Positions 1 to 12,962 of a stretch of DNA of 64,000 nucleotides are shown here, one piece after another (positions within the stretch are counted from its first letter, which is position 1; every line of letters begins with the position of its first letter). The position numbers and the translations under genes were made by a program. The notes below the pieces were generated by a model. The model was not told where the DNA came from. It worked only from the letters and a program-made list of their open reading frames with translations, and made no database searches. This DNA comes from Colius striatus (Eukaryota > Chordata > Aves > Coliiformes > Coliidae): positions 372,001 to 436,000 of the forward strand of contig NC_084782.1 in assembly GCF_028858725.1 (NCBI RefSeq). The letters are read 5' to 3'.

Positions 1-585
1 TGATCTCTGCCACGTTCTCCTCCTCAGAGGAGGAGGACTCCTCTCATTCTTCCCCTGGTCCAACACAGAGTCCCTCCCATGGGATACAGTTCTTCATGAA
101 CCTCTTGGGCAAGCTCTTCCCAAAGGGCTGCAGCTCCTCACAAACTCCTCCCCACAAATCTCCTCCATGGCACATTCTACTCCAACACCACCTCCCCACA
201 GAGCCACAGCCGCTCTGGGCACAGTCACCCCTGGCTCAGGATCCTCTATGAGCTGCCAACAAATCTCAGCTTCAACATTACCCTCCATGGGTTGCATCTC
301 ACCACAAAATGCAGGAGTGATCTCTGCTCCAGCACACCTCCTCCCTTCCCTCACTGACTTTGGGCTCTGCATGGTTGTCTCTCTCTCATCCATCACCTTG
401 CAGAAAAAAAACCCAACTCTCTTCTTCCAGCTGCTTCTTCTTAAAAAGTGGTCCTGGAGGTGCCCAGTTGGCTCAGCCCCAGAGGTGGGTCTGACTTAGA
501 GCCAGGGGAAATTTCAGGCAACTTCTTACAGGATCCACCATCACAGCCCCCTCCCCATTACCCAAACAAACCCATGGCACACCTA
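1..585. mobile_element. Possible old avian LTR remnant (solo LTR or its end)
   Basis: The segment with CAGCACACCTCCTCCCTTCC, CACTGACTTTGGGCTCTGCA, TCTTAAAAAGTGG, TTCTTACAGGATCCACC and CCCATGGCACACC recalls a bird endogenous-retrovirus LTR family I remember from passerine sequence. It is cut by the left window edge. No coding retroviral domain is visible and no target-site duplication can be assessed. The orientation is uncertain. Confidence 0.35.
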
Positions 586-3404
586 AACCCCTGTGAGAGC
601 AGCCCCCAGTTACATGGCAGGGAAATACCTTCATTCCCTTCCATTCCCCTTGTCTTTCCAGGAACTGCTCACTGCCTCCCTCCTCTGAGGGCTTTGCAAT
701 CTCAGCTCAGAGAATATCATAACATTAAGGTGAATAATAAGAAGCCACCTTAGCAAAACTGCCTTTCCCAAGGCTGCTGAAGGGCTCCTGCACTGCTCGT
801 GCTGGGAGGCAGCAGCAGAGACATGGGCAAGGAAAGTGTGCTCTTGTCTCATGCACTTTGGTTCATGGTTAATCCCTTCTCCTCCCTCCACAGTGGGTGC
901 AATGCCTCTGTGCATCCTGGAGAAGGAGAGCTCTCCATCACATTCAAATGCAAAGCTTCCCCATTAGAAGTTAATTTGCAGCGATACAGAGGAAATTATC
1001 ATGTCAGTGCAGAGAAAAGAAACAGTGATTCAGGAGGGAAGCTTTGTGATAAATTGCACCCAGCACTTTCAGCACCATAAGCTTAAAAGAAGGTTTGGCT
1101 CAGGGAGGTTGGTACATGGCTTCCTAAGACCCTCGGTGGAAGGGACAGATGGCCCCAGTGTCAGTGTGAGCCCTTCCTGTTTTTTTCCTGAGTAGCTGTG
1201 ACAGTTGTCATGGCAACCCCCATTACAACAAACCCCACCAATGTATTTTCAATTAATTCCTGAGACATCTAAGCAGTGGGATGAGTTTCTCACAAGCCAC
1301 AGTGATGCCTGCGTTGGTATTTTCACGGTGGTGGTTGTTCTCCTGCCAGACACTCCACAGGCAGCGAGTGGAAGCTGTCCCTGGCTCAGACATGTCTCAG
1401 AAAAGGGATATTTGTTAGCCAGGAGTGATCTTAACCCTCTTCCAGCCCTCCCAGTAAGGCTATCGAGGAAGATGTTGGAGATATTCAGTATGCACAAAGA
1501 AGAAAGTCTCCATCCACACCACTCCTGCAGCACAGGTGGAGGCAGCTCTTTCTTAGCAGAGGTGCCAAGATCCACTGAGACTAAACACAAAACCAAGGTA
1601 TTTAGGTGAAAGTGCTGGAACTGCACACTAAAACTCTTTGGCTATGAGTGGCCCAGGGCCAGAGGGAAGGTCACCACTGCAGGCAGCCTCAGAGAGGGCT
1701 GGAGCTTTGATTCATTCCCCAGCCTGTGGGAAACCATCTCCCTTAAGCTGTCTTGGGCTCTTCTGTCTTTCCTGCCTTGCTTTGTGCAGTACCATGTCCA
1801 GACCTGATCTCTTTGCTCAATCCAAATGTTTGGTTTGGGTTTTTTTTGTTATTTCTAGCCACTTCCTTCTCTTTTTCCAAACATCTGCTGTCTTTGAGAA
1901 TGTGATTCCTCAGTTGGAAAGACAGATGTTTCATAATTGCTCCATGTCTCCCCAAAGTGTTCCTCCCCTTGCATTGCTCATGTTGCCACATCTTTCTGGA
2001 GAAGGAAGTTTGCTTGTTCTCGCTGAGCCTGCCTTGCAGAGACATCATGATTTACAGAGCTCCCTCACTTTGATGTCTCTAAAGCTTTGGGCTGAGTTTC
2101 TCCATTCCCCCATTGCCTTTTACACTGGGGAAGGATTGTCTTGTTCAAGGTTACAGAAAGCTGGGAAAGGAATGTAGGAGTCCTTGAAGAAACAAAATGC
2201 AATTACAGGTGAGAGACCTCTCCCTGGGGTGAATCAGATTGCTTTGATGCTCCTTTGCTGTCCCTACTACACAGCTTCTCAGCTTCTGGCTCTAGGTGTT
2301 CAGCTGCCCACATCCTGACTGCGTGCCAGGACAGGATTGAGGCACGTCCCACTCACTCCACAGCCACATCTCCATGTGCTAGGAGGACCTGCAGTGACCC
2401 TCAGGCAGCCTGGGTTATCCTGACCTGGGAAAGGGATGGTGCAGAAGCAGGCTTCATTTCTGAAGAGAGACTCACAGCCCTGGGGCTGTGGCAGCTAAAA
2501 GCCTGGCAGAAGTTCAGCATTGCATATGCTGAACTACCCCAGCACCACGAGCAGTGGCCTGAAACACTGCTCAGGGAGGCTGTGGACATGAGAGCAGTTT
2601 TGTGGGCAAGCCTGATGGTTTGAAACTCACCTGCAAGTGAGACAAAGTGAATGGCAAAAGGCTGAACAAGGCAGGGGAGCCTCATGGCAGGGTGAGAGTG
2701 ACACAGCCTTTAGCCAGTGCTCTGCAGCTGAAGGGCTTTTGCTTTCAGAGACAGTCCAGGCTCACTGGCTCAAAGCCCTACCTGTTGCCACCTTCCAGCC
2801 ATCATTCCAAAGCAAAATCTCACACAGAAAAAGAAAAACCCCACTGCTTTCCCTGTTCAGGCCTATTGGTTCCCAATGGTTTTGTCCCAGAATAAACACA
2901 GACATGTTTTGAAGCTTGTTGTGAAAGGAGATTAACTCTAGAATCTGCTTCCTGGCTTTGAAGGCTGCAGACCAGCATGGCTTTTATTATTAACTAGTCA
3001 TTACACTGAGTGACATATAGAAGGAATAATTGCTTGGTGTGTTTGAGGGTTGAAGGATGTTAATTAAGAAGGAAAATGTTTGTTTTTCCTTTGCTCTGAA
3101 CAAAGCAATCCAAAGGCTTGTGTTGTGCCGGCGTTTTCCTCCCAAGAGGCATGTCTGATCTCACTCTCCCAAGGGTTTGGGAATGTGAGTGTCTGCAGCA
3201 GCTCCCACTGCTCTGGTCACGTCCCTGGGGCAAGCCGCAGTCCCTGTGGAGGTGAAGGGAGGCAGGGAGGAAGGCTATGGGAGCAGCTTGAGGCTGGGTG
3301 AGCTCAGAGCCACCTGAGCAGTCATGCATGGTTAGTGCTTTCCTGCCCAGAGAAGTCTGAGCAGCTCCAGATGAGTGTTGGATGGGATCCACCTCCCACA
3401 GCAT
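586..3404. other. Unique intergenic sequence
   Basis: No gene, RNA or clear repeat seen. Open frames reach 179 codons but lack family resemblance, codon bias or splice context. Confidence 0.6.
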
Positions 3405-3537
3405 CAATGGTGGAGTCCCCATGCCTGGAGCTATTGCAAAGCTGAGGTGCTGAGGGCCATGGGTTAGTGGTGGGCTTGGCAGGGTGAGGGGAGAGGTCAC
3501 TCAATGATCCTAAAGGTCTTTCCCAACCAAAACAATG
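3405..3537 (+). mobile_element. CR1 3' fragment (group 1-like)
   Basis: Contains GAGCTGAGGTGCTGAGGG-like and GGTTAGTGGTGGGCTTGGCA sequence and the tail region AAAGGTCTTTCCCAACCAAAA. Strongly 5' truncated. Confidence 0.8.
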
Positions 3538-4738
3538 GCCAGAGTGCTGCTGGAGACAGAGGTAGAAGGGCAGTGCCAAGGATCTGCTCCAAACTAATGA
3601 AGGTTTTCCTACTTCTCTGCTGCCTTCCCTGCTGTGCTGGACCCCTTGCATCTGGTTGCTCCAGGCATATTCATGGCCTCCAGCCCATCCAGCTGATCTG
3701 ATTTCCAGAGCCACAAAGACCATCATCACTGAGTTCACAGGCTGTTCTGGGAAGAAAGGCAGCAGCACCATGGCTTAAGGGCAGAATTCACACTGTGCAA
3801 ATCAACATTGCTTCAGGAATAAATTTATTCTCTGCCCTCCAGTCCAGCTTTTGTTTGTGGGATGGATAAAGGCATCTGTTCTGGGAGCCTGGAGGCTCTG
3901 CCACGACTGAGGCAGGGAGAAAAGCTGAGCTGAGTAGCTCAGAAGATCAAGAAGAGACCAAAGGCAGGTGTGACATTATGATGAACACAAAAGATGCAAG
4001 GACACACTCATGGCACTTCTGTGCACATCACCCTGGAGGACTTTGGGCATGAGCTCAGCACATCAGTCCCCTTCCCTGGGCTCTTCCCCTCTCTGTGCTG
4101 CTCACTGAACACTTTGCAGCATCAAGACCAGAAGGTGCCATATTGCCTGTCATTAGTTGTTTGCTCTCTCTGACCCTGCCATCGTGCTGCCTCTCCTGGC
4201 ATGACTGGCTCCTCTTTTTACAGCTCTCCAGGTTCAAGGTCTGATGTCAGCAGCTGTCAGACAAGGAAAATACAGAAGAGAAGCTTGGTCTGGTAGGAGC
4301 CTGATGGCAGCAGCCAAGCCGTGGAGCAGATGGAGAACAACCAAGCAGCAGCAGCACCTCCACGTCGAGCTCAGCCCCAAGGCATGGAGGATTTCTGAGG
4401 GTCCTGCAGAGCATCAAGGCTGTTTCTTTGAAGGAAATAATAATCAGGGGTATGTCTACTCTGTCAAGCACAAAAAGATCTTGACAAGACTGGGTTATAT
4501 AATGCTGCCTGCTCCCCTAGGAACTGTGCCAGCAGGGTAAGGAGAGATGCAGTGACCTTTCAGCAGTGACACATGGGGAGAGCTCTGTGACTAAATTCAG
4601 CCTTGCTGCACTCCTGCCTGCCCACAGTGAGAAAACATGTCCTGCAAAAGGGGACAGGAACACCTCATTATGGCCTGTTGGGTATGTTGTCCCCATGTGT
4701 CACCTGTGTGGGAAGATGCACAGCCCAGGGAGATAAGT
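3538..4738. other. Unique intergenic sequence
   Basis: Nothing recognised. Confidence 0.6.
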
Positions 4739-5292
4739 GTGGTAGCAGGAGCAGGGCAGGGATTGTCCCCTGTGCTGGGCCCTGGGCAGGCTGCAGCTCC
4801 AGGGCTGTGTCAGTGCTGGGCCCCTCACTCACTGCCACAGGGACACTGAGGGGCTGCAGCGTGGCCAGAGCCGGGCACAGAGCTGGGGAAGGGGCTGGAG
4901 CACAAGGGGCTGGGGAGGGGCTGAGGGAATGGGGGTGTTGAGCCTGGAGAAGAGAAGGCTGAGGGCAGCCAGCAGCACTCTCTGACACTCCCTGACAGGA
5001 GGCTGCAGGGAGCTGGGGTCAGTCTCTGCTCCCAGTAACAAGAGGAAAGGGGCTGGAGTTGCCCCAGGGTAGGTTGAGATTGGAGCTGAGGCAGAACTGT
5101 TTCCCTGAGAGGGGTGTCAGCCCCTGTGCCAGGCTGCCCAGGGAGCTGGGGGAGTGCCCAGCCCTGGAGGGATCCCAAAGCCCTGGAGCTGAGGTGCTGA
5201 GGCCGTGGGTCAGTGCTGGGCTGGGCAGGGTGAGGGGAGGGCTGGGACTGCAGCAGCTTCAAGGGCTTTAACAACCAATATGATTCAATTAT
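4739..5292 (+). mobile_element. CR1, group 1
   Basis: Begins GGTAGCAGGAGCAGGGCAGG, runs through GGGACACTGAGGGGCTGCAG and GAGCCTGGAGAAGAGAAGGC, and ends AACAACCAATATGATTCA. 5' truncated. Near-identical to the copies at 23578, 46030 and 49332. Confidence 0.93.
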
Positions 5293-5459
5293 AACCATGG
5301 TTTGGGAAGCAGAGTGGTTTTGCTCAGTATCTCACTGCTCCTTGTGGGCCATCTCAAGGTCCAGGCACTGGAGAAATGCCCTGAGCAACACAGTTGGTGT
5401 TTCCACACTAGTGGAGCTGGGGGTTTGGTTTGGCAGGAAGCTTCTCCTCCGTGTTTCAT

Positions 5460-5612
5460 GATGCAATGGTCACAGCGGGAAGGGCCCTGCAGGGCTCATC
5501 CAGCCCCAGCCCCTGCTAAAGCAGGTTCCTCTGGCTCGGGGGGCACAGGAACGTGTCCAGCTGGGGTTGGAAATCTCTAGAGGAGAGTCCACACCGTCCC
5601 AGGGCACCCTCA
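5460..5612 (-). mobile_element. CR1 3' fragment, group 2
   Basis: GGAAGGGCCCTGCAGGGCTC, CTAAAGCAGGTTCCTCTGGC and GGCACAGGAACGTGTCCAG identify the antisense 3' end. Confidence 0.85.
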
Positions 5613-6520
5613 AAAGGAGATGAGGATGATGTTTCAGATCTGTCCTTCTCAATGTGCCCTTCATCTCCCATCCTTGCAGCCCTGCTGTCACTGTTCTGCA
5701 TTCCTGTGACACCACAGCAGGGCAAGGAGGAGAACACACACAGCAGGGCAAGGAGGAGAACACAGCAGGGCAAGTAAGAGCACAATGAGGTGAACAGCAC
5801 CATCAGTTTGGTGGTGCATGCACAGAGATGGTACAGGTATGGCACAGCACCATACACCAACACCACAGGTATGCCCCATGTCTCTGACATATCCCCCCTC
5901 TGCAATGCAATGCCCCTGGAGCTCCTGTGCTGTTTCATTAGCACAATGTGCTGACCTGGTTGCTGGAATGTTTCTTCTGTATGCAAGCTGGGAAACAAGG
6001 AGGGAGGGTGGAAAAAAGTTAAGTGGCCCTGCAGCAAAATTTGATGGTTAGTGCAGGACAATGGGAAATCCCTTCCTTGGCCTGCAGACACCCCACTTGG
6101 AGCCTACCAGATGGGCTGCAAAGCTGAAGATCAAAGTGCTTTAGCTGGGTGAGCTATGGGCAGCTTGAAGGCGAATGTGAGGGAAAGAAAAAGTAGCAAC
6201 TTCAGGGCAGTTGCTGCTGTGAAGCTGTTCCAGTGGCACACCCAGAAACCCACTCGTGGGCCTGAAGAAATTAAACCTTCAGGAGGATGGTGAGCTCCCA
6301 GGTAAGACAGACTTGATCATCCATGGTTTCCCACTCACTCCTGTACTGACAGGAGCTTGCTGTTAAGATTCAGCCATGGTTTGAGGTAAGAAGCTGTCAG
6401 TCTACTGCTCTCTGCTGAGGAGACTCAAGATCAAACCTCACAGGATCCTCTAAGCAAGTGTTAATGATGTCCAGGATCCTCTGGATCTACCAAGGCTCTA
6501 GAAACCCCAGTGTCCTAAAT
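5613..6520. other. Unique intergenic sequence
   Basis: Only the small tandem repeat at 5713-5774 is notable. Confidence 0.6.
5713..5774. repeat. Short tandem repeat, 22-26 bp unit, 2.5 copies
   Basis: CACAGCAGGGCAAG recurs at 5713, 5739 and 5761. The first two are followed by GAGGAGAACACA-type sequence. Confidence 0.85.
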
Positions 6521-6893
6521 CACAGGATCATAGAATCACAGAGTGGTTTCAGCTGGCAGAGCCCTTTCAGCCCATGGAGTGCAGGCTCTGTCCCAGCCCC
6601 ATCACCCACCAGCCCGTTGCCCTCAGTGCATCACCCACCCAGCTCTGAAACCCCTCCAGGGACGGTGACTCCAGCAGCTCCCTGGGCAGCTGTTCCAATG
6701 CCTGACAGCCCTGGCAGCAAAGAAATTCCTCCTCACATCCAGCCTGAACCTCCCCTGGTGCAAGCTGAGGCCATTTTCTATTGCTTGTTATTGGGGAGAA
6801 CAGACCAACCCCACCTGGCTGCAGCTTCCTTTCAGGTAGTTGTAGACAGTGAGATCTCCCCTGAGCCTTCTTTTCTCCAGGCTCAACAGTAGC
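6521..6893 (-). mobile_element. CR1, group 4
   Basis: Starts with the CR1 tail in antisense (CATAGAATCACAGAG). Continues through GGCTCTGTCCCAGCCCCATC, CTCCCTGGGCAGCTGTTCC and CCTTCTTTTCTCCAGGCTCA. Close to the opposite-strand copy at 34897-35287. Confidence 0.92.
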
Positions 6894-8439
6894 TAAAATG
6901 TAGGAACCTGTCCTGGTAAAGCTTTTTTGAGTCAGACACACAGGATGGAGGTGAAGTGTCTCTGCAACATCACACAACCTCATGGCAGAGGCAGAGGCAG
7001 CCCTGTGTCATGTTCTCCCAAACTCCAGGTCCCTCAGGGTCTACTTGTGTGCAAAGTCATGGCTCAGTGTCTGGGTAAACTGATAAAGCACTTCCCCCAC
7101 TTATTCCTCTTCTGAAGAGGAGAAATAAATGAATATCTGCTTCCTGAGTCAAGTTTGAGTTTTGTCTTTCTACTCATCTCAGCCTGGGGCTACTTTAACA
7201 TAGCACTTTTGTTTTTACAGTACCCTGAACATGTGGGTGATGGGCCAGGCTCTGCCCTGGACACTGACCACCCATCCAAGAGGGCAGTGGAGACACCTGC
7301 TCTGGTTCCATCTCATAGAACTCTTCTGATGGTGAGACAGCTCAGAGTCTGTGTCTACTCTGGTGCCTTACAGCTTGTGGGTGATGATTAGTGCTTATAT
7401 AGGCTTTATAAGCCAAAGATTTTGCTGTCTCCATTCACAATAAGTCTTCCCCATCTCTCTTGAGCTGGGGAGCCCAGAACTGGAAACAGGACTCCACCAG
7501 GACAGAGGAGAGGGGAAGGAGAATGTCCCTCAACCTGCTGGCCAAAAGAAAACTGTTCCCAATGCTGCTGCAAGTTTTCTCTTCGAAAGCTAAGCTTCAA
7601 ACTGAAGCCATTATCAACACAAAGAGCAGAAATAGCCTTAACTCAAGACAAGGAGGAGGAATTAAAAAATAAACTATCATTAAGATGGATCTAATCCTTT
7701 ATCCTTTTCTGGAGGGAACTGTGTGCCACTTCTCCCCCTGAGAATATGGAATGAGACATGAAAATCACTAAAAGGTCCATTTTCAGGCCGGTGAGATACT
7801 TTCCCAGGCTCTAACACATGCTTTCCCAGAGTTTTAACCCTGTGCATTCCTGTTCCTTTTTAACTCATCTTAAAAAAAACCCTCTATGATCTGTATGCTC
7901 ATTGGAATTATCCCACTTCTGAAGGAGAATCACAACACAGAACCATGAGGTACCATTTTCTGACCAAACCAAACACATTGCTCACACGACACTGGAGAGT
8001 TTCTGCAAGTGTGGGGAGCTCCTGCCCTGTGCAATGCAGATTTCACAGAGGACACCTGTTTTCCCTTTCAGATGATGTCACTGAGCAGTTGATGGCAGTT
8101 GCTACAGTCCTTGCAATGGCAGTCGTGGTTACTGGTGTCACTCAGGCGCTGCCCCACTCAGAATGCACCAAGGTGCTCAGAGATGCAGGAATTTTAAGTC
8201 ATGTTAATAAGTAATCAGAGAAAAAATGGCTAAGAGAGGTGAGGTAAAGGTCAGGGCATGATCCTGGAGCTAATCTCAGAGAGGCAGCTGTACCCAGAGC
8301 AGGCTGGGCATGGATTAGCTGGCAGTGGAAACTCTGAGCCTACTGCCTGATTTATCCAGGGAGGAATTTGCTGCAGTTAGGGTAGGACTGTGTTGCCTTT
8401 TCTAAGTGCATCCTGTACTAGCAGCTTTGATGCTCAAAT
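6894..8439. other. Intergenic sequence with one old CR1 scrap
   Basis: Apart from the CR1 piece at 7466-7545 nothing is recognised. Confidence 0.55.
7466..7545 (-). mobile_element. Old CR1 fragment (ORF2 region)
   Basis: GAGCCCAGAACTGGAAACAGG, then ACTCCACCAGGACAGAGGAG and TCCCTCAACCTGCTGGCC, match the antisense of the ORF2 segment upstream of the 3' domain in canonical bird CR1. Confidence 0.65.
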
Positions 8440-9050
8440 CAGCCTGCAGAAATATGGAAACACATGAGCCAGGAAGAGACCTTGAGGAGTTTTCTGGTGT
8501 AGGTTTCTCCCTGGTACCTGCTTTTCCTGAGAGTTCATATTGGCCCTAAAGTGGGATTGAGTCTTCTTGGGGCTGCAGTTTGAGCTCCTCTCTGCAGGTT
8601 GCTCTTCCCTCCCTTCAGCAGACACTTGGTGTATTTGAAGACTGTTGGACATCCCATCTGTGTTGGAGCATCAGCAGCTCCATTTCCTCACTCCTTCCCT
8701 GTAGGTTGTACTCTTCTGTTTATCTCACATTGTTCACACTCTCTCTCTTTGCTTTACTCTTCTCTGGAATCACATTGCCATTGTGTTCAGCTCACAAACC
8801 ACCAGCTTTGCTTTCTTCCCTTTTCCACTCCATTTACTGCCCAAACTCTTCCTTCTACACCTTTTTGATGCAATCACATATCTATAGTGCCTGGCACTTG
8901 TCCCTACTCCGTTGAGGTCTAATTTCTTTTCCCATCACTTCTCCAGCTTGTCCAAATCATTTTGAGTTCAAGTCCTGTGCTCCAACACGTTTGTGGTTTC
9001 TCCTGGCGGGTGTCATCCCCAGATGCAGCGAACAAACGCCTCTGTCATGC
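8440..9050 (-). mobile_element. Ancient degenerate CR1 (reverse transcriptase to C-terminal region)
   Basis: CTTCTTGGGGCTGCAGTTTG and CACTTGGTGTATTTGAAGAC near 8560-8645 and CCAGCTTGTCCAAATCATTT near 8945 resemble the antisense of an old CR1 ORF2. The last piece lies near the RT FADD region. Much is diverged or replaced between these blocks, so the boundaries are soft. Confidence 0.5.
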
Positions 9051-9297
9051 CAATCCTGCCAACCTGTTCATGCAAGCATGGCCCATAGCTGTAATATAAT
9101 CCTGCACTTGAAAAGGACCATGTCTTGAGCACCCTGTGGCAGCGTTCCTGTTCCCAGGCTGCAAGGAGATGCTCAGACAAACAGCTACAGAATCATAAAC
9201 CTTTGGGTGTTTTCTGAAGACAGTTCTCACTGCACACCCCAAAATGCTCTCAGTTCATTGCACATCTGTGGAAGCAGGAGGGGTTTTTTATTTATAG

Positions 9298-9460
9298 GAA
9301 TCACAAAATCACAGAATCACACAGTGTTAGAGGTTGGAAGAGACCTCTCAAGATCATCCAGCCCAACCCCCCTGCCAAAGCAGGTTCCACCTAGATCAGG
9401 TCACACAGGAATGTGTCCAGACAGGTTTTGAAAACCTCCAGAGAAGGAGCCTCCACAACC
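9298..9460 (-). mobile_element. CR1 3' fragment, group 5
   Basis: Tail octamers ACAAAATCACAGAATCACAC, then GGTTGGAAGAGACCTC, ATCATCCAGCCCAACCC and CACCTAGATCAGG. Confidence 0.9.
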
Positions 9461-12266
9461 AGAAAGCAAATAGCTGCATAAGGATGCCAAAATGTGCCAA
9501 AAATGCCTGTGTAGCTAATTTTGGGATGCTGGCCAGAAGAAAAATGAGAAGTGTCATTGATTCCAGCCAAAGCAGTGACACAGTTTGCCTGACACACACC
9601 TTGTGAATAACCATGGAATCAAGTTTTGTTTGGATGTACCAGACAGAGAGTGAAGAAGGTCACACAAGCTGCTGTGTGTTGGCAGTATGGAAGCAGGGGA
9701 AAAGGGGCATTGGTTTTGTAATAAAGCTGCAGGTAGCAAATTGTTTGCTCACTAAAATTCAGAGGAGCACAAAGGCACGTGGAACAATGATGGTTTAGAG
9801 AATGGCCAAGCAGTTGTAGCTGCATTAAAGATCACAGGAAGGAGATACATGGTGATATCCATAGAACTCATCTGAAAATAAGCCAGTCCCTTACTGCCTT
9901 TAGAAGTCCCATTCCCTTTAAGTTCCCATTCAAAAGAAAAACCTCTGCAAGATTTTTCTGACACACCCTTTTAGACTTTCCAAGGCCCAGCCTAAAGTTC
10001 CAGCTGCCTACATTCATCCCAAGGAGCTTTACCACTGCAGACCATCCAAATTGTTGTTCCTCCTTTAAGGTAGTTAGCATTTCCACCTGGCAGACAGCAC
10101 TGTTGTCATTGAACTGAGTCCATTTGTAAATCCCAAGCACATTTAGTCCTTTCAGCCTCCTGTGTCTCAAAAACAAATCCCTGGAGGAATTTGCTCCCAT
10201 TTATCAGTATCACTTTGATAATGAAGTGTCTATAAACAGATACACAGCCTTCTGTGTAACCAGTGTCATTTGTGAAACAACACAAACATCACAGCTCAAA
10301 GCTCTGCCCAAATGCTGAGGTTATCTCCTGCCATTCAGATACTGATATAACTCCTCTTGGTCAAAGGCTCAGCATACCCATCCTCTTGGACTGACACAGG
10401 TTTCCAAATGCTTTCTATATAGACAAGGATGGGAGAGAAATAGTCTCATACAGGTGAGTATCCTCTCACTTCCATGTCCAAGAAGGACAGTCTATCCCCT
10501 GGAACTGGATGTAAGTGCCCATCAGGCTCCTCTGGCTCCATGGGGTGACACCTTAAGCCATATCTATTTTGCAACATATGTCTGGCTACTAGAATGACCC
10601 TGATACAGTTGTCATGGCAGCTTGTTCTCTATCCAAGGGTGGCACGTTGAGTAGACCATTTTGCTTCTCCTGTAGCAGCCTCTAAATCACAGTAGCAGAC
10701 TGCTCTGTGGGATCCCATCACTGCAACACACCTGTCCACATCCACACAGGTTCCCAAATTTGATGGACATATCCCCCTTGAAGGACCATGGCACAAGTGT
10801 TTAGGTGATGGGTCCAGTCAAGACCCCAAAGCTTTCCACTAAAAGCCTCTCCTTTTTCTCACCAGCTGCTGTAATGGTTTCTTTTGGAGGGAGAAGCAAG
10901 AAGCTTGCTGTGGCCCTGGATTGCAGTCTGCTGCATTGCTACCTGGTGCTGTTCCACTGCAATGATGTAATGCTGTAGAGAGCACATGTACTGACAGAGA
11001 CATCTGCATCTGCATCACACAAACACGTGCCGGGACAGCAGAGGGGGGTGAACTGCCTTGGAAAGTGCTTATTGCTTCAGACACCTTTACCCTGCTTGTT
11101 CCTGAAACCCCTGTCCCCAGGGGACTGTGAATCTGACAGTCTGTAACACACTGAAATCTGTAGGGCTTGGGAGCAGGGAAACTGTGAAAAATCATAGAAT
11201 CACAGAATGGACCCAAAAATGGGTCTTTTGGTGGCTGCCCCAGGCTGATGCAGTGTCTCATGTAGGGTAAGCTGGTTAAAGACACAGACCACAGTGTGGC
11301 TCTGTTTGTCAGATGTTTACCAAGGCTCTGACACTGCTGTTTTCCCTCCCTTCCTCCCTTCCCCCCAGTCTCCAACTGACCAGGGAGGAGTTGTGGGGCC
11401 TGGGCTGGGGTTTCAGGAGGGATTGCTTCTCCCAGCCTCAGGGTATCCCCCTTCTCCCCTGTCCTACCCCACCAATGGACTGAGGGAGCTCTGTTCCTCC
11501 CACACTGTGGCTCCTCCACTCTCTGCCATTTCCTCATCTTCCTTTTTAAGGTCAGATCCCCATCATTCCTTCCTCCTCTTAATCTCTACCTTCATCTACC
11601 TCACTGTTTTGGAGCCTCTCCCTGTCCCAAACCCTCTCCACCCCATTCAGATGATGACCTGACCCTTTGCAGCACACCTTGTCTCTTCCTATCCTTTTTG
11701 GATGTATGGCTGCTCCTCTGGGACAGGCAGCACTGATTTCATCCTATCCCTCCCATTCTGCCTCTCTCCTGCACATTGTAGGGATGCTGCCATGGCAGGA
11801 GGGCTGGGAGGGAAGGACTCAGGATGAATCAACTTCAGCTGCAGAGACAGGGGACTAGCAGGCAGGCACTTCTGCAGCACCCTTCAGATCTCTGCTGCAA
11901 AGAGGCAGTTGCTTTATGTCAAGAACGACTGTGTGCCTGGTAGTGTCTGGTCTGCATGAACACAGCCTACAAGAGAGATGTAGCTAGAAGTTTTGTTGCC
12001 ACTCTAGTAAATAAAAAGCAGGCCCTTTTATCATTTTAACAGGCTTGTTTTTCATCCAGAGGTATGTGGAATTCAAACAGGGCAATAAACTTCAGTCTCT
12101 CCTCTTTAACAGGCTTTGCCCTGTAAAATGCAGCCAGACCTACCTTGCCAAGGCTCAAGTGATGGGAGGGTCAGGCAGGGATCTCTCTTCCATTAGCAGT
12201 ACTAAAAAGACAGTCCTGCCTCTCTTCCAGGTAATTGCTGGCTCTGGAGCAGCCAAAGGGAGACCA
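9461..12266. other. Unique intergenic sequence
   Basis: A minus-strand open frame of 232 codons (10839-11537) shows no domain or compositional sign of a gene. A CR1-tail-like AATCATAGAATCACAGAATG occurs at about 11190 without a body. Confidence 0.55.
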
Positions 12267-12800
12267 GAGAATCAGGGAATCATGGAATCATTTTGGCTGG
12301 AAAAGACTTTTAAGTCCCTCCCCTCACCCTGCCCAGCCCAGCACTGACCCACAGCCTCAGCACCTCAGCTCCACGGCTTTGGGATCCCTCCAGGGCTGGG
12401 CACTCCCCCAGCTCCCTGGGCAGCCTGGCACAGGGGCTGACACCCCTCTCAGGGAAACAGTTCTGCCTCAGCTCCAACCTCAACCTCCCCTGGGGCAACT
12501 CCAGCCCCTTTCCTCTTGTCCTGTCACTTGGGAGCAGAGCCTGACCCCAGCTCCCTGCAGCCTCCTGTCAGGGAGTGTCAGAGAGTGCTGCTGTCTGCCC
12601 TCAGCCTCCTCTTCTCCAGGCTCAACACCCCCATTCCCTCAGCCCCTCCCCAGCCCCTTGTGCTCCAGCCCCTTCCCCAGCTCTGTGCCCGGCTCTGGCC
12701 ACGCTGCAGCCCCTCAGTGTCCCTGTGGCAGTGAGTGAGGGGCCCAGCACTGACACAGCCCTGGAGCTGCAGCCTCCCCAGGGCCCAGCACAGGGGACTG
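12267..12800 (-). mobile_element. CR1, group 1
   Basis: Antisense tail GAATCATTTTGGCTGGAAAA, then CACCCTGCCCAGCCCAGCAC through CCTCCTCTTCTCCAGGCTCA to AGGGCCCAGCACAGGGGACT. Confidence 0.93.
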
Positions 12801-12904
12801 GGAAGGGATTGTTCTACCCCAGGGCAGCAGCTTTCCATAAGGCACAGAAGGGAATTTCCTCTCCAGGATCCCCAGCACTGCCTTGCACTGCTCTGCCCAC
12901 GCTT

Positions 12905-12962
12905 CAGTCACAGAATCCCAACAGCAGCTCACACAGGAACTCATCCAGGTGGGTTCTGAACC
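12905..12962 (-). mobile_element. Possible short CR1 tail with internal deletion
   Basis: TCACAGAATCCC is followed after a short gap by CACACAGGAACTCATCCAGG, as in CR1 3' ends of groups 3 and 5. Confidence 0.4.

Noticed and set aside
1638..2177. 179-codon plus-strand open frame with hydrophobic segment
   Set aside because: The hydrophobic part comes from a T-rich stretch. No family match and nothing around it suggests a gene.
9868..10200. 110-codon minus-strand frame with balanced composition
   Set aside because: Considered as a possible exon or transposon piece because its composition looks protein-like. No domain recognised and no splice-consistent neighbours, so it is left unannotated.
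11187..11208. CR1 tail octamers AATCATAGAATCACAGAATG
   Set aside because: Only about 20 bases without any CR1 body. May be a tiny tail remnant or chance, too short to annotate.
10839..11537. 232-codon minus-strand open frame
   Set aside because: No recognisable domain, mixed composition and no splice-site or promoter context.
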